The translations under genes and the position numbers were made by a program. The notes below the pieces were generated by a model. It was not told the origin of the DNA, ran no database searches, and saw only the letters and a program-made list of their open reading frames with translations. A stretch of DNA of 64,000 nucleotides from Isosphaeraceae bacterium EP7 (lineage in GTDB: Bacteria > Planctomycetota > Planctomycetia > Isosphaerales > Isosphaeraceae), in assembly GCA_038400315.1 (NCBI GenBank), contig CP151667.1:1375174-1439173 (forward strand). Direction: 5' to 3'. Shown in pieces: positions 17,591-26,174 of the stretch (positions within the stretch are counted from its first letter, which is position 1; each line of letters starts with the position of its first letter).

Positions 17591-17905
17591 TCAGAGTTCC
17601 ATCCATCGACCTCGATCGTACTCGCGATGGGTCATCACCGCCCGGATGTACACTTTGCCCGTGGTGTAGAAAACCCTCGCAACGATCCGGTATTTGTTGC
17701 CGCCGAGATTGAAGACGACCAGGCCACCGACAAGATCAGCGTGGGCATACGATGTACGGATGTCGCTGAAGGTCCGCCAGCGTGCGTTGCGAACTTTCTT
17801 GAACCACTCGTCGAGGGCTTCGGGGAGCGACGGATCTTCGGGGTGTAAGTCGGCGAACTCACGTAAGAGCTTACGGCTGATGATGTGCTGCTGGCCTTGG
17901 CCCAT
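17591..17905 (-). CDS. higB: HigB-type mRNA interferase toxin
   Basis: A 104-residue member of the HigB family, which cleaves mRNA on the ribosome. The sequence follows the family closely: HIISRKLLREFADLHP at the start, WRTFSDIRTSYAHADLV in the middle, GLVVFNLGGNKYRIVARV, and the closing RAVMTHREYDRG. The conserved basic and aromatic residues of the RelE-like fold (K67 and R69 region of GNKYRIV, H and Y near the end) are present, so it appears intact. Toxin before antitoxin is the normal order for higBA. The pair is read from a predicted promoter at 17957-17985. It lies on the strand opposite to the amino acid genes on either side. Confidence 0.92.
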   Translation of the reverse strand: MGQGQQHIISRKLLREFADLHPEDPSLPEALDEWFKKVRNARWRTFSDIRTSYAHADLVGGLVVFNLGGNKYRIVARVFYTTGKVYIRAVMTHREYDRGRWMEL

Positions 17906-17956
17906 CGCCGTCTCGCTTCACCGTACGACCTCGTTCAAAACTCGGCCGATCCAATG

Positions 17957-17985
17957 AATTTACTTCGCAAAAACGGGAAGCTCAA
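17957..17985 (-). promoter_or_regulatory. Predicted promoter of higBA
   Basis: Read on the minus strand, TTGAGC (17985-17980) and TAAATT (17962-17957) are 17 bases apart. Transcription would begin near 17950, about 45 bases before the toxin start. A repeat unit covers the -35 and spacer, as expected for an autoregulated toxin-antitoxin promoter. Confidence 0.45.
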
Positions 17986-18011
17986 GGTTGGAGTTCGCAA
18001 ATTCGGGAAGC
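17964..18011. repeat. Two 18-base direct repeats, candidate HigA operators
   Basis: TTCGCAAAAACGGGAAGC (17964-17981) and TTCGCAAATTCGGGAAGC (17994-18011) differ at two positions and are spaced 30 bases start to start, about three helical turns. The first overlaps the higBA promoter. A partial inverted copy, TTTGCGGA, is at 18036-18043. Confidence 0.5.
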
Positions 18012-18186
18012 GATACGAATTTTCAGCCGTTCTTGTTTGCGGAGTTCTGGACGCGGAATCGAACGTCGCAGGCGGGATTGGCAAGTGGTGCCTGTAGGTC
18101 TGCTGGATCATGAACGGTTGAAGTCGGATGGAGCGCTGGCGAGGTTTCGGACTTCCGGGCGGGTTTGCAGTAGAATCTTGGGGCTG

Positions 18187-18212
18187 CAGAGGGGCCCGGG
18201 AGTGGCCCTCTG
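18187..18212 (+). other. Leader hairpin before the apgM-type gene
   Basis: CAGAGGGG-CC pairs with GGCCCTCTG around a 7-base loop, nine pairs with one bulged G. It lies 28 bases before the start codon, in what would be the leader of the apgM-type/lysC transcript. It could influence translation or attenuation; this is inference. Confidence 0.3.
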
Positions 18213-18240
18213 AGTTGCGACGAACCGGTCGAGGCCGCCG

Positions 18241-19449
18241 ATGTCCAGGAAGTATCTGATCGTGATCCCAGACGGTGCGGCCGATGCGCCTCAGGCTTCG
18301 TTGGGGGGGAAGACTCCGCTCCAGGCGGCGCGGATTCCGGAGATGGACCGGATTGCGCGAGAGGGGGTGCTCGGTCGGTCGCGGAATGTGCCTGATCGGT
18401 TCAACCCGGCCAGCGACGTGGCGACCCTGAGCCTGTTTGGATATGACCCCGAGGAGGTCTATACCGGGCGGGCTCCGCTGGAAGCCGCGGCGATGGGGGT
18501 GAAGCTCGGGCCGTATGACTGGGCGATCCGCTGCAACCTGATGACGATCAATGACGGCCGGATGACCGACTTCACGGCGGGGCATATCACGAGTGAGGAG
18601 GGGAAGGAGCTGATCGCGGCCCTTCAGGCGACGGTGGGCCGGGATGCGATCGAGTTCCACCCCGGAGTGAGCTATCGGAACCTGATGGTCTACCGTGGCG
18701 GTCCCGACGATTGCCCGTTCGGGCCCGAGACAAAGACCACGCCCCCGCATGACGTGCCCGACCAGCTCGCGGCGGATCACTTGCCGACGGGGCCTGGCTC
18801 GGCCTTGCTCAATGAGCTGATGCGGGCGGGAATGTCGGTGGTCGTCGACCATCGGGTGAACCGGGCACGCGAGGCGGCGGGCAAGAGGCCCGCGAATGCG
18901 ATCTGGCTCTGGGGTCAGGGGAAGGCCCCGGTGCTGGTGCCGTTCGAGCAGTTGCGCGGGCTGAAGGGGGCGATCCTGTCGGCCGTGGACCTGGTCTTCG
19001 GCGTCGGAATTCTCGCGGGCTGGACGCGCGTGGACGTGCCCGGCGCAACGGGGTACCTGGACACCGATTACGCGGCCAAGGGGCGGGCGGCGATCGAGAC
19101 CCTGAAGACTCACGACCTGGTCTGCGTCCACGTCGAGGCGCCCGACGAGGCGAGCCACGAGGGGCGTGTGGACGCGAAGGTCGAGGCCCTGGAGCGGATC
19201 GACGCGGACATTGTCGGGCCGGTTCGCAAGGCGCTCGAGGCGTACGGCGATTATCGGATCCTGGTCTCGCCCGATCACGCGACGCTGCTGAGCACTCGGG
19301 CGCACGACCGGGCGCCTGTGCCCTGGGCGATGGCCGGGACGGGACTGCCGGCCAGCGGTGGGACGTACGACGAGGTGGCTGCGGAGGCGGCCGGCGGGCC
19401 ACTGCTGGAACAAGGGTTCCGGCTCATGGATCGGTTCCTGGAAGGGTGA
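18241..19449 (+). CDS. apgM-type phosphoglycerate mutase; possible homoserine kinase
   Basis: A 402-residue alkaline-phosphatase superfamily enzyme of the archaeal-type, cofactor-independent phosphoglycerate mutase family. Metal-site segments are visible: VIPDGAAD at the N-terminus, FNPASDVATLSLFGYDP with the phosphorylatable Ser/Asp, HVEAPDEASHEG, and VSPDHATLLSTRAHDRAPVPW. In many bacteria lacking thrB, a member of this family lies among threonine genes and has been proposed as a substitute homoserine kinase. Here it stands between hom and lysC, which favours that role over glycolysis. Sequence alone cannot decide. The ATG at 18241 directly precedes the typical KYLIVIPDG start. Confidence 0.85.
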   Translation: MSRKYLIVIPDGAADAPQASLGGKTPLQAARIPEMDRIAREGVLGRSRNVPDRFNPASDVATLSLFGYDPEEVYTGRAPLEAAAMGVKLGPYDWAIRCNLMTINDGRMTDFTAGHITSEEGKELIAALQATVGRDAIEFHPGVSYRNLMVYRGGPDDCPFGPETKTTPPHDVPDQLAADHLPTGPGSALLNELMRAGMSVVVDHRVNRAREAAGKRPANAIWLWGQGKAPVLVPFEQLRGLKGAILSAVDLVFGVGILAGWTRVDVPGATGYLDTDYAAKGRAAIETLKTHDLVCVHVEAPDEASHEGRVDAKVEALERIDADIVGPVRKALEAYGDYRILVSPDHATLLSTRAHDRAPVPWAMAGTGLPASGGTYDEVAAEAAGGPLLEQGFRLMDRFLEG

Positions 19450-19553
19450 CGAGGCCGCCGGGGTGGTCGCCCCGGCTCGTCTGAGGGTTGGATTGGTCGC
19501 CGGGTGGGCGGTTTGCGTCGCCGGGCGTTGGTTCTTGGTTCGGAGCTTCGACG

Positions 19554-21353
19554 TTGCCTCTCATCGTGCAGAAGTTTGGCGGGACGAGCGTCGCCGACGC
19601 GAGCAAGATCCTGGCGGCAGCCCGGCGGGCGATCCGCGCCCACCGCGCGGGGAACAAGGTTGTCGTGGTCGTCTCGGCGCGGGGAAAGACGACCGACGAG
19701 CTGGTGGCGATGGCCCGCGAGATCGACCAGACGCCGGCCTCGCGCGAGATGGACATGCTGCTGTCCACCGGCGAGCAGGTGAGCGTGGCGCTGATGGCGA
19801 TCGCCGTGCAGGCGCTCGGAGTGCCGGCGATCAGCTTCACCGGGGCCCAGATCGGCATCGTCACGGATAGTTTTCATACGAAGGCGCGGATCAAGAACAT
19901 CTCGACAGAGCGAATGGTGCAGGCGCTGGATGAGGGGAAGGTCGTGATCGTCGCGGGGTTCCAGGGGGTCGACGAGCAGTACAACATCACGACCCTGGGT
20001 CGCGGCGGGTCGGACACGACGGCGGTGGCCCTGGCGGCCGTGCTGGGTGCCGACGCTTGCGAGATCTATACCGACGTGGACGGCGTTTATACGACCGACC
20101 CGCGCATCGTGCCCGAGGCGCGGCGGGTCGACCGGATCAGCTTCGATGAGATGCTGGAGCTGGCCAGCCTGGGCGCGGGGGTGATGCACTCGCGGTCGAT
20201 CGAATTCGCCAAGAAGTACGGCGTGCCGATCCACGTGCGGAGCAGCTTCACCGACGCCCCGGGCACCTGGATCGTGGGCGAGGGCGACGCGCGGCGGCTG
20301 GGGGTGCACGTCACCGGCGCGGCGCTGGCCAAGGACGAGGCGCGGATCACTCTGACGGGCGTGCCCGACCGGCCTGGCGTGGTGCATGCGATCTTCAGGA
20401 CGATCGCCGAGTCGAACATCGTCGTCGACATGATCGTCCAGAACGCGGCGACGGCCGGCGTGACCGTGGTCAGCTTCACCGTGGCCAGCGGCGATCTGGC
20501 GGACACCTTGCGCGTGGCAGAGATTGCCGCGAAGGCGGTGGGCGCGACCGGTGTGACGCACGACGCCCAGGTGTCGAAGGTGAGCATCGTCGGGCTGGGG
20601 ATGCGGACGCACACAGGCGTCGCCCGAGAGATGTTCGCGGCGCTGGCCCGCGAGGGCGTGAATATTCAGATGATCACCACCAGCGAGATCAAGGTGAGCG
20701 TGCTGGTGGACCGTGCGTCGGGGCCGAGGGCCCTGAAGGTGGTGCACGCGGCGTTCCAGCTGGAGCGCGAGGCGGCCGATCTGCCGGGGATCAGCGAGGT
20801 GCCGCCGACTTCGGGCCGGGCCCATACCAAGGCGCAGCCGACGGAGAATGCCAAGGGCTCCGATGGGCGTATGCTCGCCGGGATGGAAGACGTGGTGGTC
20901 AGCGGCGTGGAGCTGGACGACCGCCAGGCGCGGATCACGCTGCGTGACGTGCCCGACCGCCCCGGGTTCGCCGCCGGGGTATTCGACCGGATCGCCGACG
21001 CGGGCGTCTTCGTCGACATGATCGTTCAGGACGCCGGGTTCGACGGCCTGACGCACCTCTCATTCACGGTCCCGTCGCAGCAGGCCGAGCGGGCCGCCGA
21101 CGCGGTGCGGGCCGAGGCCGAGGGGCGGGTCCAGGTGGAGCCCTCCATCGCCAAGCTTTCGGTCATCGGCGTCGGGATGCGGACGCACACGGGGGTGGCC
21201 ACGCGGATGTTCGGGGCCCTCGCGGAGCGGGGGATCAACATTAATCTGATCAATACCAGCGAGGTCCGGATTAACGTGGCGACCGACGCGGCGAGCGGGC
21301 CGCGTGCGATCGAAGCGTTGACCGAGGCGTTCGACCTGGGTGCCGGGGCCTGA
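19554..21353 (+). CDS. lysC: Aspartokinase with four ACT domains
   Basis: Phosphorylates aspartate, the first step to lysine, threonine and methionine. The 599-residue protein starts with LIVQKFGGTSVADASKI; GRGGSDTTAVALAAVLGA and YTDVDGVYTTDPR complete the kinase domain. Two ACT pairs follow: ARITLTGVPDRPGVV (about residue 262), SKVSIVGLGMRTHTGVA (about 340), then after a linker (about 412-446) ARITLRDVPDRPGF (about 458) and AKLSVIGVGMRTHTGVA (about 532). Ordinary aspartokinases have one pair; four-ACT forms are known in cyanobacteria. The TTG at 19554 is chosen because GGAG is eight bases upstream and the KFGGTS motif then begins at residue 6. It follows the apgM-type gene by 104 bases. Confidence 0.93.
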   Translation: MPLIVQKFGGTSVADASKILAAARRAIRAHRAGNKVVVVVSARGKTTDELVAMAREIDQTPASREMDMLLSTGEQVSVALMAIAVQALGVPAISFTGAQIGIVTDSFHTKARIKNISTERMVQALDEGKVVIVAGFQGVDEQYNITTLGRGGSDTTAVALAAVLGADACEIYTDVDGVYTTDPRIVPEARRVDRISFDEMLELASLGAGVMHSRSIEFAKKYGVPIHVRSSFTDAPGTWIVGEGDARRLGVHVTGAALAKDEARITLTGVPDRPGVVHAIFRTIAESNIVVDMIVQNAATAGVTVVSFTVASGDLADTLRVAEIAAKAVGATGVTHDAQVSKVSIVGLGMRTHTGVAREMFAALAREGVNIQMITTSEIKVSVLVDRASGPRALKVVHAAFQLEREAADLPGISEVPPTSGRAHTKAQPTENAKGSDGRMLAGMEDVVVSGVELDDRQARITLRDVPDRPGFAAGVFDRIADAGVFVDMIVQDAGFDGLTHLSFTVPSQQAERAADAVRAEAEGRVQVEPSIAKLSVIGVGMRTHTGVATRMFGALAERGININLINTSEVRINVATDAASGPRAIEALTEAFDLGAGA

Positions 21354-21386
21354 TCCGGGACGGCCCGGGAGATTGAGGATCGTCGG

Positions 21387-22130
21387 ATGCGGACACAAGC
21401 CGATGGGGCGCCGGCGAACTGGCGCCGGCGACTCTACGTGCTGGTTCTGGCCGACTGCCTGGCGATGGCCGTGGCATTCGGCCTTCTGACGGACCAGGCG
21501 AGTCAGCCTCAGTTGGTGCCGATGGACCGGGGTGCCACGGCCTGGCTGCGCGACTATCGTGCGGACTGGCCTCTGGTGACGGATCTTGCCCACCTGATCA
21601 CGGTGGTCGGCAATACGAGCGTCGCGACGGTGATCGTGATGGCGACGTTTGCAACCTGGTATACGCTGGCGCAGGCGGGCTATGTCCGATTCCGGTTGAG
21701 AGAGGCGAGCTACTGGCTAGGCGCGATCCTGGTCGGGCGACTGCTCTGCTCGGGGATCAAGCAGGTGTTGAAGCGTGAGCGGCCTCCCTCGCTCATGCGA
21801 TTAGTCGATGAGACAACATATAGCTTCCCCAGTGGGCACGCGAACTTCGCTGCACTGGCGTTTGGCTTCTGCACGATGGCCCTGCTGCGTTTGATTCCCA
21901 AACGGTACGTGCTTGCTCGCTGGACGGCCGTGCTCAGCTGCCTGCTGGCGACGCTGCTAGTGGCTGGCAGTCGGGTCTGGTTGGGGGCGCATTACCCGAC
22001 GGACGTGCTGGCAGGGTATCTGCTCGGCCTGACCTGGTTTTTGCTGTCCCTAATGCTGGCGACGCAGCTGGGCTTGCACGAGATCATCGACCCGACGACC
22101 CCGCCCAAGGAGTCAGGGCCATCCGCCTGA
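21387..22130 (+). CDS. PAP2-family membrane phosphatase
   Basis: A 247-residue integral membrane protein of the type-2 phosphatidic acid phosphatase family. All three motifs are present: KQVLKRERP (about residues 125-133), SFPSGHA with the catalytic His (about 147-153), and SRVWLGAHYPTDVLAG (about 194-209) with the second His. About six hydrophobic segments surround them. Such enzymes dephosphorylate phosphatidic acid, phosphatidylglycerol phosphate or undecaprenyl pyrophosphate on the outer face of the membrane. The last would suit a bacterium with a 20-kb polysaccharide locus, but the substrate is not readable from sequence. It begins 33 bases after lysC and ends two bases before the biotin ligase. 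Confidence 0.9.
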   Translation: MRTQADGAPANWRRRLYVLVLADCLAMAVAFGLLTDQASQPQLVPMDRGATAWLRDYRADWPLVTDLAHLITVVGNTSVATVIVMATFATWYTLAQAGYVRFRLREASYWLGAILVGRLLCSGIKQVLKRERPPSLMRLVDETTYSFPSGHANFAALAFGFCTMALLRLIPKRYVLARWTAVLSCLLATLLVAGSRVWLGAHYPTDVLAGYLLGLTWFLLSLMLATQLGLHEIIDPTTPPKESGPSA

Positions 22131-22132
22131 TC

Positions 22133-22858
22133 GTGCGGGACGAGGCGGGTTCGACCAACGACGAGGCGGCCTTGCTGGCGGCCTCGGGCGGGATGACGCT
22201 GCCGTTTGCGGTGCGCGCCCTGCGACAGACGAGCGGCAGGGGGCAGGCGGGCCGGGCCTGGTGGTCGGACTCCGGGAGCCTGGCCCTGACGGTGGCCCTT
22301 GATCCGGGGGCGTCCGGCCTTCGAGAATCGCAGGAGCCGAGGGTGGCCCTGGCAACGGCCGCCTGCCTGGCCTTGCGCATCGGGCGTGAGATCCCCGCGC
22401 TGGCGGGGCAAATCGGCGTCAGGTGGCCCAATGATCTGGAGGCCGGGGGCCGGAAGGTGGGGGGGATCCTCACCGAACGAGCCGGCGGGGTGCTGCTCGT
22501 CGGGGTGGGCCTGAACGTCACGACGGACTTCGCCAGTGCCACCGACGACATTCGAGGGATGGCCGATTCGCTGGCGGGGCTAGCAGGCGGCTCGCTGGGA
22601 GAGGATGCGCCTGGTCGGGCGGCAGGCTGGGTTTGCGAGGAAGTTGAGCGGGCCGTGAACGGGCTGACGACGTCGGATGCCTGGCTCGCCGAGGCCTGGA
22701 ATCGGCTGGACACGCTGGCGGGTTGTCCGGTCCGGGTTGAGCGAGCGGGGCGTCTGACGGAGGGGATCGGCCTGGGGATCGACGCGGACGGTTGTTTGCG
22801 GCTGGGCGTGCGCGGCGGGGTCGAGGTGGTGGCGGCCGGTCGAATTCTGCGCGAGTGA
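22133..22858 (+). CDS. birA: Biotin-[acetyl-CoA carboxylase] ligase, no DNA-binding domain
   Basis: Attaches biotin to carrier domains through biotinyl-5'-AMP. The 241-residue product is a group I ligase: catalytic domain only, without the repressor helix-turn-helix of E. coli BirA. Visible motifs are EAGSTND at the start, TSGRGQAGRAWW (the biotin/AMP loop, about residues 33-44), RWPND (about 97-101) with the following KVGGILTE, and VGVGLNV. A C-terminal SH3-like domain ends the protein. The GTG at 22133 gives a short N-terminus; AAGGAG lies about 20 bases upstream and the true start may be a few codons earlier. The likely target in the window is pyruvate carboxylase. A strong terminator follows. 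Confidence 0.88.
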   Translation: MRDEAGSTNDEAALLAASGGMTLPFAVRALRQTSGRGQAGRAWWSDSGSLALTVALDPGASGLRESQEPRVALATAACLALRIGREIPALAGQIGVRWPNDLEAGGRKVGGILTERAGGVLLVGVGLNVTTDFASATDDIRGMADSLAGLAGGSLGEDAPGRAAGWVCEEVERAVNGLTTSDAWLAEAWNRLDTLAGCPVRVERAGRLTEGIGLGIDADGCLRLGVRGGVEVVAAGRILRE

Positions 22859-22894
22859 TTCTGAAAGGCACGATCAGCCATCGCAGGTCATACG

Positions 22895-22940
22895 AACGGC
22901 CGCCCGTCTCCTCATGATCGAGGGGACGGGCGGCCGTTTT
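22895..22940 (+). terminator. Strong rho-independent terminator between birA and secDF
   Basis: AACGGCCGCCCGTC (22895-22908) pairs perfectly with GACGGGCGGCCGTT (22925-22938) around a 16-base loop, followed by TT. The run of four T at the end favours rightward termination after birA; the stem may also stop leftward transcription of secDF, which ends at 22972. Confidence 0.8.
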
Positions 22941-22971
22941 GGGTCCGGGATCGAGGGAGCCTGAAGGCGGC

Positions 22972-25900
22972 TCAGCGGGCCTTGGTTGCGGCGGCCAGCT
23001 CGCGGGCGGCGGCCTCGGCGGGTTTCTCGCCGATCCAGTCGACCAGAATCGGGGCGGCGATGTAGATGGTCGAGTAGGTTCCGCTGAGGAAGCCGACGAC
23101 CAGCGAGAAGGCGAAGCCGTGGAGGCCTTCGCCGCCGAAGGCGTAGAGGATCACCACGACCAGCCAGGCCGTCAGCGAGGTCAGGATGGTCCGGCTGAGG
23201 GTCTGGTTGACGGCCTCGTTGATCATCGCGGCGGTGAGGACCGGCGTCTTGCCGCGGATCTCGCGGATCCGGTCGAAGATGACGATGGTGTCATTGACCG
23301 AGAACCCGATGAGCGTGAGGAACGCCGCGATCATCGGCAGGTCGATCTTGAACGGCTCGATGCCGAGGTACTGCTGGAAGCCGGGGATCCGGGAGAGCCA
23401 GTAGCTGGCCGCGACGGCGCCCAGGGTGAACAGGACGTCGTGGACGACGGCGATGATGGCCGCCAAGCCGTAAGTGAGCGACTTGAACCGGAGCCAGAGG
23501 TAGGCGGCGATGATGAGCCAGCTCGCGATCGTGGCGATGACGGCGAGCTGCTTGGTCTCGCCGGCGACCACCGCGCCGAACTTCTCGAGTCGTTCGTAAA
23601 GCAGGTTCGGGTTGGACTGGATCTGGGCGGCGAGGGCCTTGAGCTGGGCACCGGCGACTTCGGGCTCGAGGTCGGTGCGGACGACCAGGGTGGTCGAGGA
23701 GAGGTCGGGCGAGCCGGCGGTCGCCTTCGGGTTGACGACCTCGAACCTGGAGGTCGGGTTGATGACCTTGGCGGCGTTGAGGCTCTGCTCGAAGGCCGAG
23801 GCAATCCGGCTCGGGGGCTGCTCGCTGTTGAACGTCAGGGTGTACTGGCGACCGCCCGCGAAGCGTGAGGCCGGTGCCGGGGTGGTGCCGGCCACGGGGG
23901 CGGGGGCCGTGGCGATGGGAGCGGGCTCGGAGAGGGTCATGACGATCTTGCGGAGGGCGCCCTTGAAGGCGTCCTGGATCTTGGCGGAGACGACCGCGAC
24001 ATCCTGCTCGGTGGTGCGGATGTTGTACCGAAGGCCGGCCTTCTCGCCGCCGATGTTGAGGGTCTCGACGGTGACGTCGGGTAGGCCCGCGGCCTTCTCG
24101 CGGACGAACTCGGCGCGGCGGGAGCCGGTGAGGTCGCGGACCTCGGGGTCTTCTGGGTTCAGGCGGATGGTGACCAGGGTTCCGCCGGTGAAGTCGATGT
24201 TATACATGGTGTTGCCACGCATGTAGACCAGGGCCAGGCCGACGGCGATGACGATGGTCGAGCCGACCATGCAGGCGCGACGGTAGCGGATGAAGTCGAT
24301 GTTGGTCTTGTCCATCATCTTCATCATCGTCAGCTTGCGGATGTAGCCCTTCGAGTAGCAGAAGTCGAAGATGACCCGCGAGACGTAGACGGCGGTGAAC
24401 AGGTTCCAGATCAGTCCGATGATGAGGGTCAGGGCGAAGCCTTTGACTTCCTCGGTGCCGACGAAGTAGAGGACGAAGCCGGAGAGCATCGTCGTGATGT
24501 TGGCGTCGAGGATGGTCGTCCAGGCACGGGAGAAGCCGTTGCGGATCTGCTGGGCAAGCCCGGCCCCTCGCTCCGCCTCTTCCCTCATGCGTTCGAAGAT
24601 GAGCACATTGGCATCGACGGCCATGCCGATGGTCAGGGCCAATCCCGCGAGGCCGGGGAGGGTGAACGTGGCGCGGAAGAGGGCCATCGAGCCGAGCAGG
24701 AGGACCATGTTCAATACGAGCGCGACGACGGCGACGAGGCCGGCGAAGCGGTAGTAGGCGATCATGAACAGGGGGACGACGAGCATCGACAGCTCGATGG
24801 CGAAGATCCCCTTGGCGATGGTGTCTTCACCCAGGGTCGGCCCGATCTTCTCTTCCTGGAGCGGGTTGGGATTGAGGCTGGCCGGCAGGCTGCCCGACCG
24901 GAGGATCTCGACGAGGTTGTCGACCTCCTTGGCGCGGAAGCCTTGTCCGCCCCCCTCGATGACGCCCGTCTCGCGGATCTCCGAGTTGATCTGAGGCGCG
25001 GACATGACGACGTTGTCGAGAAGGATGGCGAGCTGATAGTGGAACGCGCCCCCCTCCTTGGGGAGGTGGCTGCTGGTCAGCGAACCGAACTTTCGGGCAC
25101 CGGCGCGGTCGAAGACGAAGCCGACGGCTGGCTGCATCTTCTCGTCCTGGGTGCTATACACCCGGGCGAGATACTGGCCGGTGACGTTCTGCCGCTCGGG
25201 GGGGAGCTGGCAGAGGATGTAACGCTCGACGCGGCCGGGGGCGACGGTCTCCTCGCGGACGATGGGGTCGGCCTGGCGGGTCGAGTCCTTCGGCGGCGTG
25301 CCGATGTTGCTCGGGCTCTTCTCGATCTTGTAGGAGGCAACGCTGGCCAGCCCGTGGGGAGTCTCAAGCGTCAGGGAGTCGGCGGTGTTCTCCTTGATCA
25401 GCGGCGCGACGGTGCGATCCAGGCCGGCGGCGTCCTTGCCCGTGATCTCGACGGGAAGCCCGACATAGGCGTTCTTGGTCCAACGCTGGGAGGCGTCGGT
25501 GAGCGTGGTGCCGCCGGAGTTGCTGACCGGGGCCGTGCCGGTGATGGTCTCGCCGAGCTTGGCCCAGGTGTGGCCGGCGGGGGGCTTCAGGATGGCGCCG
25601 GGCTCGTAGGCACGCTTGGCGATGGCCTGAGCGCGGGCGTCGTAGCGGTTGGCGAGGATCCGGAATTCGAGCGAGCCGACGTCGGTCATCTTCCGCTTGA
25701 CGTCCTCGACCTCGTCGTCGGAGGCCTCGGACAGGATCAGCTCGATCCGGTTGCTGCCGATCTTGCGAATCGGCCGGTCGAGGACGCCATCGGGGTTGAT
25801 GCGCCGCTTCAGGGCGGTGATCAGGTCATCGATGTTGGCGTTCGACTTGCCGGAGTCGTTGTTGACCTCGTAGACGAGGATGGTTCCGCCCGACAGGTCG

Positions 25901-25992
25901 ATGCCCGGCTTCAGGCCGTAGACGTAGATGAACAGCAGGAACAGGGCGGTCAAGCCGCCGATCAGCGTGAATTTCTGGGTGAAGTTCTTCAT
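22972..25992 (-). CDS. secDF: SecD-SecF fusion, protein export membrane protein
   Basis: SecDF uses the proton gradient to pull exported proteins through SecYEG. The 1006-residue product fuses both subunits. The SecD half has the first helix (about residues 8-26), GIDLSGGTILVYEV (30-43), a large periplasmic region, and helices 2-6 with MAVDANVLIFERMREE. The SecF half starts near residue 567 with NIDFTGGTLVTIRL near 596 and later GFSVNDTIVIFDRIREI. The periplasmic part of the SecD half carries an insertion of about 75 residues between EPGAILKPPAGHTW and the STRQADPIV region. The ATG at 25992 (MKNFTQ) has AGGA seven bases upstream and is preferred over the start at 26016. It follows tgt and yajC in the same direction. 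Confidence 0.95.
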   Translation of the reverse strand: MKNFTQKFTLIGGLTALFLLFIYVYGLKPGIDLSGGTILVYEVNNDSGKSNANIDDLITALKRRINPDGVLDRPIRKIGSNRIELILSEASDDEVEDVKRKMTDVGSLEFRILANRYDARAQAIAKRAYEPGAILKPPAGHTWAKLGETITGTAPVSNSGGTTLTDASQRWTKNAYVGLPVEITGKDAAGLDRTVAPLIKENTADSLTLETPHGLASVASYKIEKSPSNIGTPPKDSTRQADPIVREETVAPGRVERYILCQLPPERQNVTGQYLARVYSTQDEKMQPAVGFVFDRAGARKFGSLTSSHLPKEGGAFHYQLAILLDNVVMSAPQINSEIRETGVIEGGGQGFRAKEVDNLVEILRSGSLPASLNPNPLQEEKIGPTLGEDTIAKGIFAIELSMLVVPLFMIAYYRFAGLVAVVALVLNMVLLLGSMALFRATFTLPGLAGLALTIGMAVDANVLIFERMREEAERGAGLAQQIRNGFSRAWTTILDANITTMLSGFVLYFVGTEEVKGFALTLIIGLIWNLFTAVYVSRVIFDFCYSKGYIRKLTMMKMMDKTNIDFIRYRRACMVGSTIVIAVGLALVYMRGNTMYNIDFTGGTLVTIRLNPEDPEVRDLTGSRRAEFVREKAAGLPDVTVETLNIGGEKAGLRYNIRTTEQDVAVVSAKIQDAFKGALRKIVMTLSEPAPIATAPAPVAGTTPAPASRFAGGRQYTLTFNSEQPPSRIASAFEQSLNAAKVINPTSRFEVVNPKATAGSPDLSSTTLVVRTDLEPEVAGAQLKALAAQIQSNPNLLYERLEKFGAVVAGETKQLAVIATIASWLIIAAYLWLRFKSLTYGLAAIIAVVHDVLFTLGAVAASYWLSRIPGFQQYLGIEPFKIDLPMIAAFLTLIGFSVNDTIVIFDRIREIRGKTPVLTAAMINEAVNQTLSRTILTSLTAWLVVVILYAFGGEGLHGFAFSLVVGFLSGTYSTIYIAAPILVDWIGEKPAEAAARELAAATKAR

Positions 25993-26174
25993 CGTGATTC
26001 CTGCGTCCATCGCCATGGGCCGCGGGCCGGCGGCGGCGGGTCGGCAACCTGGTTTGCCCCGATCAATCGGGGGGGAGAGTCACGGCGTAGTGGATTGAAT
26101 CGGGAGGGTCGAGGGCCGCTGCCGGCGTCTGCGCCGGGGCGTCGACCTGCGTCGAGGGTCGCCCGGATACGGGC

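Larger units (their letters stand above)
17906..18240. other. Gene-free region between higB and the apgM-type gene
   Basis: This 335-base gap holds the higBA promoter, two 18-base direct repeats, a TAGAAT box (18171-18176) without a good -35 that could serve the apgM-type gene, and a hairpin in its leader. A 47-codon frame at 17954-18097 has no ribosome site and is not called. Confidence 0.5.

Noticed and set aside
17954-18097. A 47-codon frame starting MNLLRKNGKLKVGV between higB and the apgM-type gene
   Set aside because: It has no ribosome site, and its repeated RK-x-GK pattern is explained by the DNA repeats that cover the higBA promoter.
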